Shown piece after piece: positions 32,241-40,584 of a stretch of DNA of 44,350 nt (positions are counted from its first letter, which is position 1; each line of letters begins with the position of its first letter). The DNA is from Lentisphaeria bacterium (GTDB lineage: Bacteria > Verrucomicrobiota > Lentisphaeria > Victivallales > Victivallaceae): assembly GCA_017454215.1 (NCBI GenBank), contig JAFTDL010000252.1, positions 1 through 44,350 of the forward strand, given 5' to 3'. Both the position numbers and the translations under genes were made by a program. The notes beneath the pieces were generated by a model. The model saw only the letters and a list, made by a program, of their open reading frames with translations. It was not told where the DNA came from and made no database searches.

Positions 32241-33059
32241 TCACTCGAAGCGGCGGGGAAGCTCGGGTTGGATCCTTTCGAGCATATCGGTCACTTCCCT
32301 GACCCCCTCCACTGCGGAGATCACCTGCCGAACTCTCTCCGCCGCCGCGTCGGAAGAAACGCTTCCGTGCACGGTGATCCGGCCGTCGCTGCAGCCGATC
32401 TCCGGAAACTGGACCGGAAGATTCTCCGCATCGAAGAGAGCGCACCGCACCCGCTGCGCCGTCAGCTCGTCCCGCAGTCTGTCCGGTCCTCCGGACTGCC
32501 GTTCCGCCGCGGCGATCAGAGGCCGGAGAAATTCCGCGACGGTCCTCATGTCGGTTTTTTCCGTGTTGATCACCAGATCGTACTGGGCGGGATCCCGCCA
32601 GTCCCTGCCGTAATGATGCCGGCAGAAGCCGATGCGTCCCTGATCGCTCGCCGCGATCGCCTTCGCCGCCGCGTCGGCAGTACATTTCTGCTCCTCCGCG
32701 GTCCGCTTGACGCGCAGTTCCAGCGGCGCCGTAAAGCGCAGACGCAGGCAGCCGGTCAGACCGTGGAGCAGAAAGTTTCCTCCCCGTCCGATCAGGGCCG
32801 CGTTGCCGCTCTCCGCCTCCGTGAGAACGGCAAGTTTCAGCGTCAGCGCGTAGATGTCCACCGCGTTCTGCAGCCTGTCGAAAAAATTGGGTTTGCGCTC
32901 GTCAAACCGCCCCATGAGTTTCCGGTCCGCGCCCCGTTTGAGAAAGTGCTCCTCCAGAACGGTCCGGTCCACGCATCTCAGGCCCAGATCGCGGCAGAGC
33001 GCCTGTTCCCCGGCTTTGCTGAGTGCCCCCATTTCACGTGCGATGGTCACGATCGGCAT
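32241..33059 (-). CDS. Cytidylate-kinase-like domain fused to C-terminal BON domain
   Basis: This encodes 272 residues. Residues 1-185 fit the cytidylate-kinase-like family (PF13189): MPIVTIAREMGALSKAGEQA at the phosphate-binding start, RTVLEEHFLKRG, AALIGRGGNFLL, LELRVKRTAEEQKCT and YDLVINTEKTD near the end. The P-loop is the degenerate AREMGALSKAG form common in this group. Residues about 195-272 fit a BON domain: ALFDAENLPVQF, then DGRITVHGSVSSDAAAERV and VEGVREVTDML. BON domains usually bind phospholipid or peptidoglycan in exported proteins, yet there is no signal peptide. A strong GGGAGG site precedes ATG 33059. A terminator follows. Confidence 0.82.
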   Translation of the reverse strand: MPIVTIAREMGALSKAGEQALCRDLGLRCVDRTVLEEHFLKRGADRKLMGRFDERKPNFFDRLQNAVDIYALTLKLAVLTEAESGNAALIGRGGNFLLHGLTGCLRLRFTAPLELRVKRTAEEQKCTADAAAKAIAASDQGRIGFCRHHYGRDWRDPAQYDLVINTEKTDMRTVAEFLRPLIAAAERQSGGPDRLRDELTAQRVRCALFDAENLPVQFPEIGCSDGRITVHGSVSSDAAAERVRQVISAVEGVREVTDMLERIQPELPRRFE

Positions 33060-33080
33060 TTTGCACCTCCCCCCGGTTTC

Positions 33081-33119
33081 CCCCGAAGTTGCCCGCGGCA
33101 GCTTCGGGGACTGTTTTTT
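33081..33119 (+). terminator. Terminator-like hairpin reading on the plus strand
   Basis: CCCCGAAG (33081-33088) and CTTCGGGG (33102-33109) form a perfect stem with a TGCC/GGCA-type inner stem, followed by ACTG and TTTTTT (33114-33119) on the plus strand. No plus-strand gene precedes it; on the minus strand it would lie in the leader of the kinase-BON gene. Confidence 0.5.
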
Positions 33120-33123
33120 ACCT

Positions 33124-33152
33124 CTGCGCGCCCTCATCGGAGCGGCGCGCAG
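33124..33152 (-). other. Stem-loop abutting the lipocalin stop codon
   Basis: CTGCGCGCC and GGCGCGCAG form a perfect 9-bp stem with an 11-base loop, directly after the lipocalin TAA. There is no U-run on the minus strand, so it may protect or process the mRNA rather than act as a standard terminator. Confidence 0.5.
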
Positions 33153-33686
33153 TTATTCGGAGGCCGACGTTTCGGCCGGACGCCAGGACCACAGAAGATC
33201 TTTCACGGCGAAACGGTGTGCGCGGAGAAATGCCATGATCTCTTCGAGTTCGCGCCGGGGCAATTCCCTGTCGCGGGCGAGGATCCACAGATACGACATG
33301 CCGGAACCTGTGACGACGCTGTAACGGTAGTCGGGAGAAAGCTTTATGATCCGGTAAGCGCCGTAGAAGGGACGGAAGAACGAAACTTTGAGAAGCCCCT
33401 CGCCCTTTCGGCCCGCGGGATAGGCCACACCGGTGACGGATCTTTTTTCGCCGTCCTTCATGCCGCTGTTCACCACTTTGATCCCGCCGTCGGGCCGCAG
33501 GGAGTACTCGGCGCTCACCTCGGTCATTCCCTTTTCGAAGCGGTTGGGCAGACGGGCGATCTCGTACCACGTTCCCATGTAGCGCCCGGCGTCGAACCCC
33601 GTCACCGCGGGGATGTTCACCGTTTCCGAACAGCCGGAAAGGAGCAGAAGCGCCGGCGCGAGAAAATATTTTGTCAATCCTTTCAT
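33153..33686 (-). CDS. Bacterial lipocalin (Blc type), lipoprotein
   Basis: This encodes 177 residues. LLLLSGC with Cys19 is a lipobox, so the protein is lipid-anchored, most likely in the outer membrane. The lipocalin signature GTWYEIARLPNRFEKGM is followed by VSAEYSLRPDGGIKVVNSGM, LKVSFFRPFYGAYRIIKLSP, YSVVTGSGMSYLWILAR and a C-terminal helix, all matching Blc/VlaA. Blc-like lipocalins bind lysophospholipids or fatty acids and are often induced by envelope stress. A GGAGG site lies nine bases before ATG 33686; the longer in-frame upstream extension is not supported. A stem-loop follows the stop. Confidence 0.93.
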   Translation of the reverse strand: MKGLTKYFLAPALLLLSGCSETVNIPAVTGFDAGRYMGTWYEIARLPNRFEKGMTEVSAEYSLRPDGGIKVVNSGMKDGEKRSVTGVAYPAGRKGEGLLKVSFFRPFYGAYRIIKLSPDYRYSVVTGSGMSYLWILARDRELPRRELEEIMAFLRAHRFAVKDLLWSWRPAETSASE

Positions 33687-33765
33687 GAAAAACGCCTCCT
33701 CTGCCTGCATTATAAGTCGGGGAAGCGCATTTTTCAAGCGGAAGGACCGCGGACGTGTGAAAAAA

Positions 33766-34065
33766 TCAGGCTTTTTCGGAAGCGGCGGCCTCTTTTTTGC
33801 GCAACGTATGGTAATAAAAGCTCAGGACGAAGTCCGTGGCCACCATTGCCAGATCGAGGATGTACAGCCAGAACACCCAGTCGCCGAAACTGGCGGAGCC
33901 GTTCCGCGAGAGGTGTCCGATGATGCCGGAGATGTAGCCCAGAATGACCAGCGACATGAAAATGAAACTCTTGCCGGCGGGGTTTTTCGCCCGGATGGTC
34001 TTGACGATCGCCGACGGCCAGCTGGCCCCGAAACAGATGAGCATGATGCCGACCCAGATATCCAT
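33766..34065 (-). CDS. Small membrane protein, PQ-loop/SWEET-like
   Basis: This encodes 99 residues with three membrane helices: about 3-22, 34-52 and 63-84. FGASWPSAIVKTIRAKNPAGKS resembles the PQ-loop/MtN3 start, with Trp-Pro in place of PQ, and the loop KTIRAKNPAGKSFIF is the usual link. The family includes SemiSWEET sugar transporters that act as dimers of three-helix units, but substrate and topology here are unproven. ATG 34065 has GGAG five bases upstream. It follows the Gfo-type dehydrogenase gene by 24 bases and may be co-transcribed. Confidence 0.75.
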   Translation of the reverse strand: MDIWVGIMLICFGASWPSAIVKTIRAKNPAGKSFIFMSLVILGYISGIIGHLSRNGSASFGDWVFWLYILDLAMVATDFVLSFYYHTLRKKEAAASEKA

Positions 34066-34089
34066 GGATCTCCTCTCCTTTCAGAAAAA

Positions 34090-35178
34090 TCACGCAAGAC
34101 GCGGATCATCGAAACGGATGATCTCGCCGGTGTCTTCCGAGAGTTCCGCCGCGAAACAGAGTTTCATGGTGTTGCGGGCGTCCTCGGCGGACATTTCGGG
34201 CTTTTTTCCGGTCGCGGCCAGTTCGATCACGTGAAGATTCTGCCCCAGCACGTTGTGGTAGTAGAGCAGTCCCTCCTGTTTGGCGTCGAAGGTGATCTCC
34301 TCGACGATGCGGCTGTCCATGTATTCCGGCGTGTCGCTGAACTCCCAGCGGCGCATGCGGTGCTTGAATACATCGGCTTCGACGGCTCCCTTGGTGCCGC
34401 AGATGTGGAACTGCAGAAAGTGCCCGTCGTCCACCTCTTTCCTGCCGTCCCGCAGGGGGTCGCGGGCCAGATGGGACTCGGCGATGTACATGATGAAGTT
34501 CAGCACCGCCACCCGGCCGTCGGGATAGCGGGTCATGATCTGGTGATTGTCCCGGTGGTGGAAGTAGGGAACGACTCTGGCCGACGACAGGGAGTACACG
34601 CTTTCGGGAACGGCGTCGAAGTACCAGCGCTGCAGATCCAGATAGTGCGAAAGTTTTTCTCCGATGAGGAAACTGCCGGTGCTGAGACTGCGCCAGGTGT
34701 TTTTCTTGTGGAATTCGCAGCAGTAGTAGCGGCACTGGTCGTTGACCGGCGTGCCGATGAGTCCGGCGTCGATCCACTCCCGGAGCCGGGTGTACATTTT
34801 GGAGTAGTGCAGTTCGAAGCCCACCTGAAGAAAGGCCCCGGTCTCCCTCTCCACCCCGCACATGTGCCGGGCTTCGGCGAGACTGCATCCCATGGGTTTC
34901 TCCATGAGCACGGCCTTGCCGGCGCGCATGCACTTTTCGGCCAGTTCGACGTGGGTCTCGTTGGGAGAGGCGATCGACACGAACCCGATGGAGGGATCGG
35001 CAAGAATGCTCTCCAGCGACGCGGGCCGTATCTTCAGTTCGGCGCAGCGCGCATTGCAGCGGTCCGGATCGGGCTCGAAGCCGTAGACCTTGTCGATGTA
35101 CGGCGACTGCAGGGCCGCCTGCACATGGGTTTCTCCCATCTGACCGATGCCGAGAACGGCGGCATTCATCTTCTTCAT
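34090..35178 (-). CDS. Gfo/Idh/MocA-family NAD(P)-dependent oxidoreductase
   Basis: This encodes 362 residues. The N-terminal Rossmann fold starts AAVLGIGQMGETHVQAALQS; SIASPNETHVELAEKCMRAG and EKPMG (93-97, Lys in the active site) are standard for the family. The C-terminal domain includes EKLSHYLDLQRWYFDAVPES with the usual His. Members oxidise or epimerise sugars, inositols or amino sugars in the cytosol; the substrate is unknown. ATG 35178 with GGGAG seven bases upstream is preferred over the upstream frame. Its promoter (35246-35273) overlaps the 3' end of the TMTC-like gene. Confidence 0.92.
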   Translation of the reverse strand: MKKMNAAVLGIGQMGETHVQAALQSPYIDKVYGFEPDPDRCNARCAELKIRPASLESILADPSIGFVSIASPNETHVELAEKCMRAGKAVLMEKPMGCSLAEARHMCGVERETGAFLQVGFELHYSKMYTRLREWIDAGLIGTPVNDQCRYYCCEFHKKNTWRSLSTGSFLIGEKLSHYLDLQRWYFDAVPESVYSLSSARVVPYFHHRDNHQIMTRYPDGRVAVLNFIMYIAESHLARDPLRDGRKEVDDGHFLQFHICGTKGAVEADVFKHRMRRWEFSDTPEYMDSRIVEEITFDAKQEGLLYYHNVLGQNLHVIELAATGKKPEMSAEDARNTMKLCFAAELSEDTGEIIRFDDPRLA

Positions 35179-35245
35179 AAGACTCTCCCTGAAAAAAACA
35201 TGATCTTTCACGGCAGACGCGGAGCGTCCCCGGCGTATCTGCGGT

Positions 35246-35273
35246 AATATACCACGGAATTATTTTTTTTCAA
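35246..35273 (-). promoter_or_regulatory. Promoter of the Gfo/Idh/MocA-type gene
   Basis: Minus strand TTGAAA (35273-35268) and TATATT (35251-35246), 16 bases apart, with GTGG directly before the -10. The -35 lies within the last codons of the glycosyltransferase-like gene, giving a leader of about 60 bases. Confidence 0.65.
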
Positions 35274-37017
35274 CGGCGGGATGTGCGGGGGGCGTACCCG
35301 CCGCGGCTTTGAGTGCGGCGATATTCCGTCTGATGTTTTCATCGTTCGGACTGAGGGCCTGCGCTTTTTCGAAACGGCTGAGGGCCTCTTCCTTGTTTCC
35401 GAGACACAGGGCGGAGAGGGCCAGATAGAACTCCCTTTCCATGGGCTCGAACAGGCCGTAGAGTTTCGCCAGACGGCGGTAGACCTCCGCCGCCGCTTTG
35501 CGCATGCCCGCTTTCTGATAGACTCCCGCCGCGGTCAGCAGCACGCAGCGGGGATAGCCGCAGGGCGTGCAGACGAGCAGCTCCCAGGCCGGATCCCAGA
35601 TGACGCGCTCCAATTTCTTCATCCCCTCCGCCGGTCGGCCGGAACGGACGAGAAGAACGCCGTCGAGAGAGGTCGTGAAAAAAATGATGATTTTCCGTCT
35701 GTTCTCTGAAAGATCCCCGTATTTTTCGTGCAGAAGAGCAACGCCTTTCCGGACTCCCGGCATATCCCCCTTGTCGAATTTTCGTACAGTGTCCGTAATC
35801 ACGGAGCGGTAGTTCGGCTTCGGGACGGACAGCGCCGCCGCCATGTAGGAGTCCTGCGTCTCCCAGACGGAGACCTGACACCGGCACAGCGCCCCCATGA
35901 GCAGGACCGATGCCGCGGCTGCCGCGGCAACGGCTTTCCCCGCCGCGGGACGGCGGCGGATGAGGCCGCAAAGTGCCGCAGCGCTTCCCGTCAGCACGAA
36001 CACGCTGGGAAAGTAACTGTATCTGTCGGCGAAATCCACGTCGCCGATCATGAACAGCGCCGGAAACACAGCCGCCGAAAAGCACATCAGAAGCGGCAGA
36101 TGAACATAAGTCGCCATGGTGTTCCCCCGGCGCACGAGGACCAGAAGCGCGACGGTCAATGCACCGACAAGATACATGGGCCAGAGCGAATCGTTTTCGA
36201 ACGAAAAATGAGGATAAAAGGGATTGAGGCCGACAGGGAAAAAAGTCTTCAGGAAATACATGCCGTACCGCCAGCCCATGACGGCAAGGGTGCGGCCGAT
36301 CCCCTCGCTGCCGGGGGTCATGACCGGATCGAACACCAGTTTGTAGCCAGCGAACCATACAAGGGAGACCGCCCAATACGGACCGCTGTATTTGAGATAA
36401 GGCACCAACTTCGATGTGCGATACCGGCCCCACAGGCAAGCGGCGATGACGACGGGCAGCCCGATGAGGGCGGGCTTGACGAAAAAGGTCACGGCAAAGA
36501 GCAGCAGCGACAGAACGAATGCGCCCCGGTTTCCGTGCCGCATGAAACGGATGAAGAGAGCGATGCTCCATAACCCGAGGGACACGACCAGCACGTCCTT
36601 GCGTTCACTCAGCCAGGCAACGGACTCCGCCCGCTGGGGATGGACCGCCCAGAACAGCGCGGGCAGGGCTGCCCACAGGGTCGAAAAACGCAGCCACCTC
36701 AATCCGAAAAAAAACGCCGCGGCTCCCGCGAAGTGGAGCAGCACGTTCACGAACCGGGCGCCGAATATGAAATGCTCAGGCCCCCACACGAGATGATCCA
36801 GCATGAATGAGTAGCCGGCGAGAGGCCCCCACAATCCCAGTACGGGACGGCTCCAAAGCAGAAGATTCTCCCGTGTGAAGAGCAGCAGATGGCGGCGTTC
36901 CACGTAAATGGTGTCGTCCGAGAGTAGTTCCGTGAAGAAACAGGCGCGCCCGAAAACGACGGCGACCGCCGCCGCGATGACGGCAAGGGCGATCCAGTCC
37001 TGTTTTTTCACCGTCAT
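35260..37017 (-). CDS. TMTC-like membrane glycosyltransferase (GT-C) with C-terminal TPRs
   Basis: This encodes 585 residues. The first periplasmic loop has SDDTIYVERR (Asp34-Asp35, the GT-C acidic pair), and HPQRAESVAWLSERKDVL (126-143) is the hallmark of TMTC-like O-mannosyltransferase-related proteins. About ten membrane helices run to residue 415. The last 170 residues are soluble with TPR-like repeats (YQKAGMRKAAAEVYRRLAKL, ALCLGNKEEALSRFEKAQAL). Such proteins probably transfer a sugar from a polyprenyl carrier outside the cytoplasm. The start overlaps the branching-enzyme stop by four bases, tying it to the glycogen operon, an unusual partner. Confidence 0.83.
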   Translation of the reverse strand: MTVKKQDWIALAVIAAAVAVVFGRACFFTELLSDDTIYVERRHLLLFTRENLLLWSRPVLGLWGPLAGYSFMLDHLVWGPEHFIFGARFVNVLLHFAGAAAFFFGLRWLRFSTLWAALPALFWAVHPQRAESVAWLSERKDVLVVSLGLWSIALFIRFMRHGNRGAFVLSLLLFAVTFFVKPALIGLPVVIAACLWGRYRTSKLVPYLKYSGPYWAVSLVWFAGYKLVFDPVMTPGSEGIGRTLAVMGWRYGMYFLKTFFPVGLNPFYPHFSFENDSLWPMYLVGALTVALLVLVRRGNTMATYVHLPLLMCFSAAVFPALFMIGDVDFADRYSYFPSVFVLTGSAAALCGLIRRRPAAGKAVAAAAAASVLLMGALCRCQVSVWETQDSYMAAALSVPKPNYRSVITDTVRKFDKGDMPGVRKGVALLHEKYGDLSENRRKIIIFFTTSLDGVLLVRSGRPAEGMKKLERVIWDPAWELLVCTPCGYPRCVLLTAAGVYQKAGMRKAAAEVYRRLAKLYGLFEPMEREFYLALSALCLGNKEEALSRFEKAQALSPNDENIRRNIAALKAAAGTPPAHPAVEKK

Positions 37018-39002
37018 GATCTCTTGAGGACCAGCGCCGTCCGGCAGGGCAGGTAGAGAGAAAGCCGGGCGCCGGCGGAGGTGAGGGCCGTGCGGTAAAT
37101 CTGGCCGGGGGTCCGGCGGGCGAAGCCGTCGAAAGCCGCCTCGTCGCTGTCGAGGACCGGAACATACTCCCCGGGCAGCGCCTCGAAGCCGTAATCGACG
37201 TAACTGTTGACCGGGTGGAAGTTGAAGCAGAACCACAGTCCGCCGCGCTCGAAGATCAGCACCTTCTTTTCATCGTCGATCCTCACGGTCTGGACCCGGA
37301 AGCGGTAGACATGCTCCTCTTTGAGCAGAGCCAGCATGGCCCGGTCGAAGGCGGCCAGACGGCCGTAGCGGAGAGCGCCGTTGTCGGCCAGACTCCACAT
37401 GCGGCGGGCGCGGTCATAACTCCAGTTGTTGCCCTGCCGGGGAAAATCCACCCATTCGGGGTGGCCGAACTCGTTGCCCATGAAGTTGAGATAGCCGCAG
37501 TCGCCCGTGGCCGCCGTGGCCAGCCGGGTGATCTTGTGCAGGGCCACCGCCCGGTCGATGTGCATGTTGCACGATCCGGTGTTCATGTCGTTGTACATCG
37601 CGCTGTCGGCCAGCGTGAACATGGCGGTCTTGCCGCCGACGATGGACTGGTCGTGACACTCGACGTAACTTACCGTGCGCTCGTCGCGGCGGTGATTGGT
37701 CAATTCCCCGTAGAGGTAGAACATGTTCCAGTGTTCGTCCCGCTGGTCGAAGAGTTTGAACCACATGTCGGTGACGCCCATGGCCATGCGGCAGTCGAAT
37801 CCGGCGCCGTCGACCGAGGCCAGACCGGGCATGCCGCTCACGTCTTCGGCCACGGTGAGCGCGTCCGGACGGACGGTGTGGATGACCTTGTTGGCCAGCG
37901 TGAGATAGGCGAGCGCGTCCTCGTCCACCTGACTGTTGAAATACTCCCGGTAGTCGGTGAAGCTCCGGCCCAGACCGTGGTGCAGATAGAGCATGCTGGT
38001 CACGCCGTCGAAGCGGAAGCCGTCGTAGTGGTACTCCGTCATCCAGAACTTGAGGTTCGAGAGCAGGAAGTGCAGCACTTCCACCTTGCCGTAGTCGAAA
38101 CAGAGGGAATCCCAGTTGGAGTGGTTGCCCCGGGGACCCTGATGGAAATAGGCGTAGCTCGTGCCGTCGATCTTTGCCAGCCCCTCCGCTTCGTTGCGTA
38201 CGGCGTGGGAGTGCACCAGATCGATGATCACCCGCAGTCCCATGCCGTGGGCGGCATCCACCAGCGCCTTGAATTCTTCCGGCGTGCCGAAGCGGCCCGA
38301 AACGGCGAAGAAATTCGCCACGTGATAGCCGAAACTGCCGTAATAGGGATGCCCCATGATCGCCATGAACTGCAGCGTATTGTAGCCGCTTTTCGCGATG
38401 CGCGGAAGCGTTTTTTTCCGAAATTCGTCGAAGGTGCCGACCCGGGCTTCCTCCTGCGCCATGCCCACGTGGGTCTCGTAGATCAGCTGTTCTTCGGGGC
38501 GCGGCGGGGAGGGGTGGCGGAAAACGTAGGGGGGTTCGGGCTCCCACACCATGGCGGAGAAGAGACCGGTGATCCTGTCCTGAACCACTCTGCGGGCGTA
38601 GGCCGGAATGCGGCTGCCCGCGCCGGAGGGCCAGGTGACATGCATGAGATAGTGCATGCCGTGCCGGAGTTTTTCCGCGGAGAGTTTCAGTTCCCAGACG
38701 CCGTTCCCCGCCGGGGCGAGGGCGTACTCGGCGCGGATCTCCCAGTCCGAAAAATCGCCGACGAGCGTGACGCCGGTGGCCAGTGGCGCCCACTCGCGGA
38801 ACACCCAGCCCTCTTTCGTGCGGTGCAGTCCGAAAAATTCGTGGGCCGAGGCGAAATCCGCCAGGGACATTTTGCCTTCCGTGAGGCGTTCTTCGAGGGC
38901 CTCCGCCCGGCGCCGCCGTTCTCCGATGATCTCAAGGTAGGGGCCGAGATAAGGATCTTTTCCGAGGGGATCGGGAACATTGGCCCGGGGAGGGATCTTC
39001 AT
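37014..39002 (-). CDS. glgB: 1,4-alpha-glucan branching enzyme, eukaryotic-type GH13_8
   Basis: This encodes 662 residues. It cuts alpha-1,4 glucan and re-attaches it by alpha-1,6 bonds in glycogen. A CBM48 domain (about 60-150, FFGLHRTKEGWVFREWAP) is followed by the GH13 barrel: IIDLVHSH, GFRFDGVTSM with nucleophile Asp332, VAEDVSG with acid/base Glu386, and VECHDQ with Asp451. The GYNTLQFMAIMGHPYYGSFG region and total length fit the eukaryotic-like GH13_8 type rather than the E. coli type. ATG 39002 lies 28 bases after the glycogen synthase gene; the ribosome site is weak (GGGTG). The gene overlaps the TMTC-like gene by four bases. Confidence 0.95.
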   Translation of the reverse strand: MKIPPRANVPDPLGKDPYLGPYLEIIGERRRRAEALEERLTEGKMSLADFASAHEFFGLHRTKEGWVFREWAPLATGVTLVGDFSDWEIRAEYALAPAGNGVWELKLSAEKLRHGMHYLMHVTWPSGAGSRIPAYARRVVQDRITGLFSAMVWEPEPPYVFRHPSPPRPEEQLIYETHVGMAQEEARVGTFDEFRKKTLPRIAKSGYNTLQFMAIMGHPYYGSFGYHVANFFAVSGRFGTPEEFKALVDAAHGMGLRVIIDLVHSHAVRNEAEGLAKIDGTSYAYFHQGPRGNHSNWDSLCFDYGKVEVLHFLLSNLKFWMTEYHYDGFRFDGVTSMLYLHHGLGRSFTDYREYFNSQVDEDALAYLTLANKVIHTVRPDALTVAEDVSGMPGLASVDGAGFDCRMAMGVTDMWFKLFDQRDEHWNMFYLYGELTNHRRDERTVSYVECHDQSIVGGKTAMFTLADSAMYNDMNTGSCNMHIDRAVALHKITRLATAATGDCGYLNFMGNEFGHPEWVDFPRQGNNWSYDRARRMWSLADNGALRYGRLAAFDRAMLALLKEEHVYRFRVQTVRIDDEKKVLIFERGGLWFCFNFHPVNSYVDYGFEALPGEYVPVLDSDEAAFDGFARRTPGQIYRTALTSAGARLSLYLPCRTALVLKRS

Positions 39003-39030
39003 CGTGCGCACCCGTGTTGAACAGTTGGAC

Positions 39031-40557
39031 TCATTTGTAGACCGTCGCAAGCAGCGGACGCGCCAGCATGGCCTCGTAGATCTTGATGTACTCCTGCGCG
39101 GTGACGTCGTGATTGAACCGCGTGCGGCTGGACCGCATCACCCGGTCGATCACCGAACTCCTGAACTCCGGCGGACGCGCGTAGAAACGCATGGCCTCGT
39201 CGATGCCCCAGAAAAGGCCGCCGTCGTCGTAGTCGTTGAAACGGAAGCCGTTGCCGGTCGAACCGTCTTCGCTCAGATGCTCCACCGTGTCGTGAAGTCC
39301 GCCGGTGTTGCGCACGACGGGCAGCGAACCGTAATACTGGCAGGTCATCTGCGGCAGGCCGCAGGGCTCGAAAAGCGAGGGCATGAGCATGAAGTCCGAG
39401 GCCGCGAATCCCAGATGCGAAAGATCCTCCTCGAAGTCGCACACGGTCACCCGGTCGTAGAAATCGTGGAACGCCACGATGTTCCGGAAGACCTGCTGGT
39501 AACTGCCGTTGGCCACGATGGCTATCTGCAGTCCCTCTTTGTAATACTTGTCGATCACCCTGTAGAGGATGTGGGCCAGAAGCGGACAGCCCTTCTGGGC
39601 GGGATCCAGCCGGCTGGGCCAGAAGAACAGCGGCGCATCGGGATCGACCGTGAGCCCCGTGCGCTCCTGAAACGCGGTCTTGTTGGCGCGCTTGCCCTCC
39701 ACGTGACTGCCCGCGCTGTAGTTCATGACGAGCGCCTTGTCCGTCTCGGGAACGGCATCGGCGTCGGGAGAATTGAGTATTCCCGCGGCGCATCCGGCGT
39801 TGTACTTGCCCGCCATCTCGGCGCGGATGCCCTCGGGAATGAAATCATACATCCCGTCGACCACTTCCCGCAGAAAGGTGGGACTTACCGTGTTGATGTA
39901 GTGCGAAGCGAAAATACCGCTGGCCAGCAGATCCACCGGATTGGTGGAACGGCTCTCCTCGTAGTTGTACGGGGGACGGGAGGAGTAGAGGTTGCTCCAG
40001 AAGGGCGCGGCGTCGATGCCGCGGTCCTCGATGCTTTCGAGCGTGGCCTTGTAGGTGTGGATGTTGTGCACCGTGCACAGACAGGGGATCCCCAGTCTGC
40101 GGGCGGCGGCGGGGATCAGCCCGGTCATCCAGTCGTTGCAGTGAATGAGATCCGGCTTCACCGTGGGGATGATGTTGTTGATAACCTCGCGCTGAAACGC
40201 CATGGCCTGAAGAAAACTGTCGTTCGAGTAACTGCTGTACACCGAGTCCCGGTAATAGAACACCCGGTCTTCAGCCAGATGGATGCGGCTGTTGCTCAGG
40301 TGATTCATGTACACCCGCAGTTCTTCGTTCACCAGTTTGCCCACGTCCACATGGAACATCTTGCGGTAGTGGGGCAGAGCCACATGCACGTCTGCGCCCT
40401 GCCTGAAGAGGGCGGCGACCAGACTTGCGGAAACATCGGCCATTCCTCCCGCCTTGGCATGGAGCGTATGCACCATGTTGCCCATGCCGTCGGGCAGATA
40501 GGTGATCTCGGGCGTCACGACCAGTATCCGGGGGTCGCTTCCTTTTTTTCTGCGCAT
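39031..40557 (-). CDS. glgA: Glycogen synthase (GT5)
   Basis: This encodes 508 residues. It transfers glucose from ADP- or UDP-glucose to the non-reducing end of glycogen in the cytosol. The N-terminus has ILVVTPEITYL followed by KAGGMADVSASL, the nucleotide-sugar-binding KxGG motif. LIHCNDWMTGLIPAAARR is typical of GT5, and the C-terminal half has PSRLDPAQKGCPLL, MLMPSLFEPCGLPQMTC (catalytic Glu in EPCGL) and VRNTGGLHDTV. A short insert follows PEITYL (PDGMGNMVHTLHA) before the KxGG motif. AAGGAGG precedes ATG 40557, and it starts 27 bases after glgP. Confidence 0.95.
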   Translation of the reverse strand: MRRKKGSDPRILVVTPEITYLPDGMGNMVHTLHAKAGGMADVSASLVAALFRQGADVHVALPHYRKMFHVDVGKLVNEELRVYMNHLSNSRIHLAEDRVFYYRDSVYSSYSNDSFLQAMAFQREVINNIIPTVKPDLIHCNDWMTGLIPAAARRLGIPCLCTVHNIHTYKATLESIEDRGIDAAPFWSNLYSSRPPYNYEESRSTNPVDLLASGIFASHYINTVSPTFLREVVDGMYDFIPEGIRAEMAGKYNAGCAAGILNSPDADAVPETDKALVMNYSAGSHVEGKRANKTAFQERTGLTVDPDAPLFFWPSRLDPAQKGCPLLAHILYRVIDKYYKEGLQIAIVANGSYQQVFRNIVAFHDFYDRVTVCDFEEDLSHLGFAASDFMLMPSLFEPCGLPQMTCQYYGSLPVVRNTGGLHDTVEHLSEDGSTGNGFRFNDYDDGGLFWGIDEAMRFYARPPEFRSSVIDRVMRSSRTRFNHDVTAQEYIKIYEAMLARPLLATVYK

Positions 40558-40584
40558 CGCACACCCTCCTTTGCTGTCAGATGA

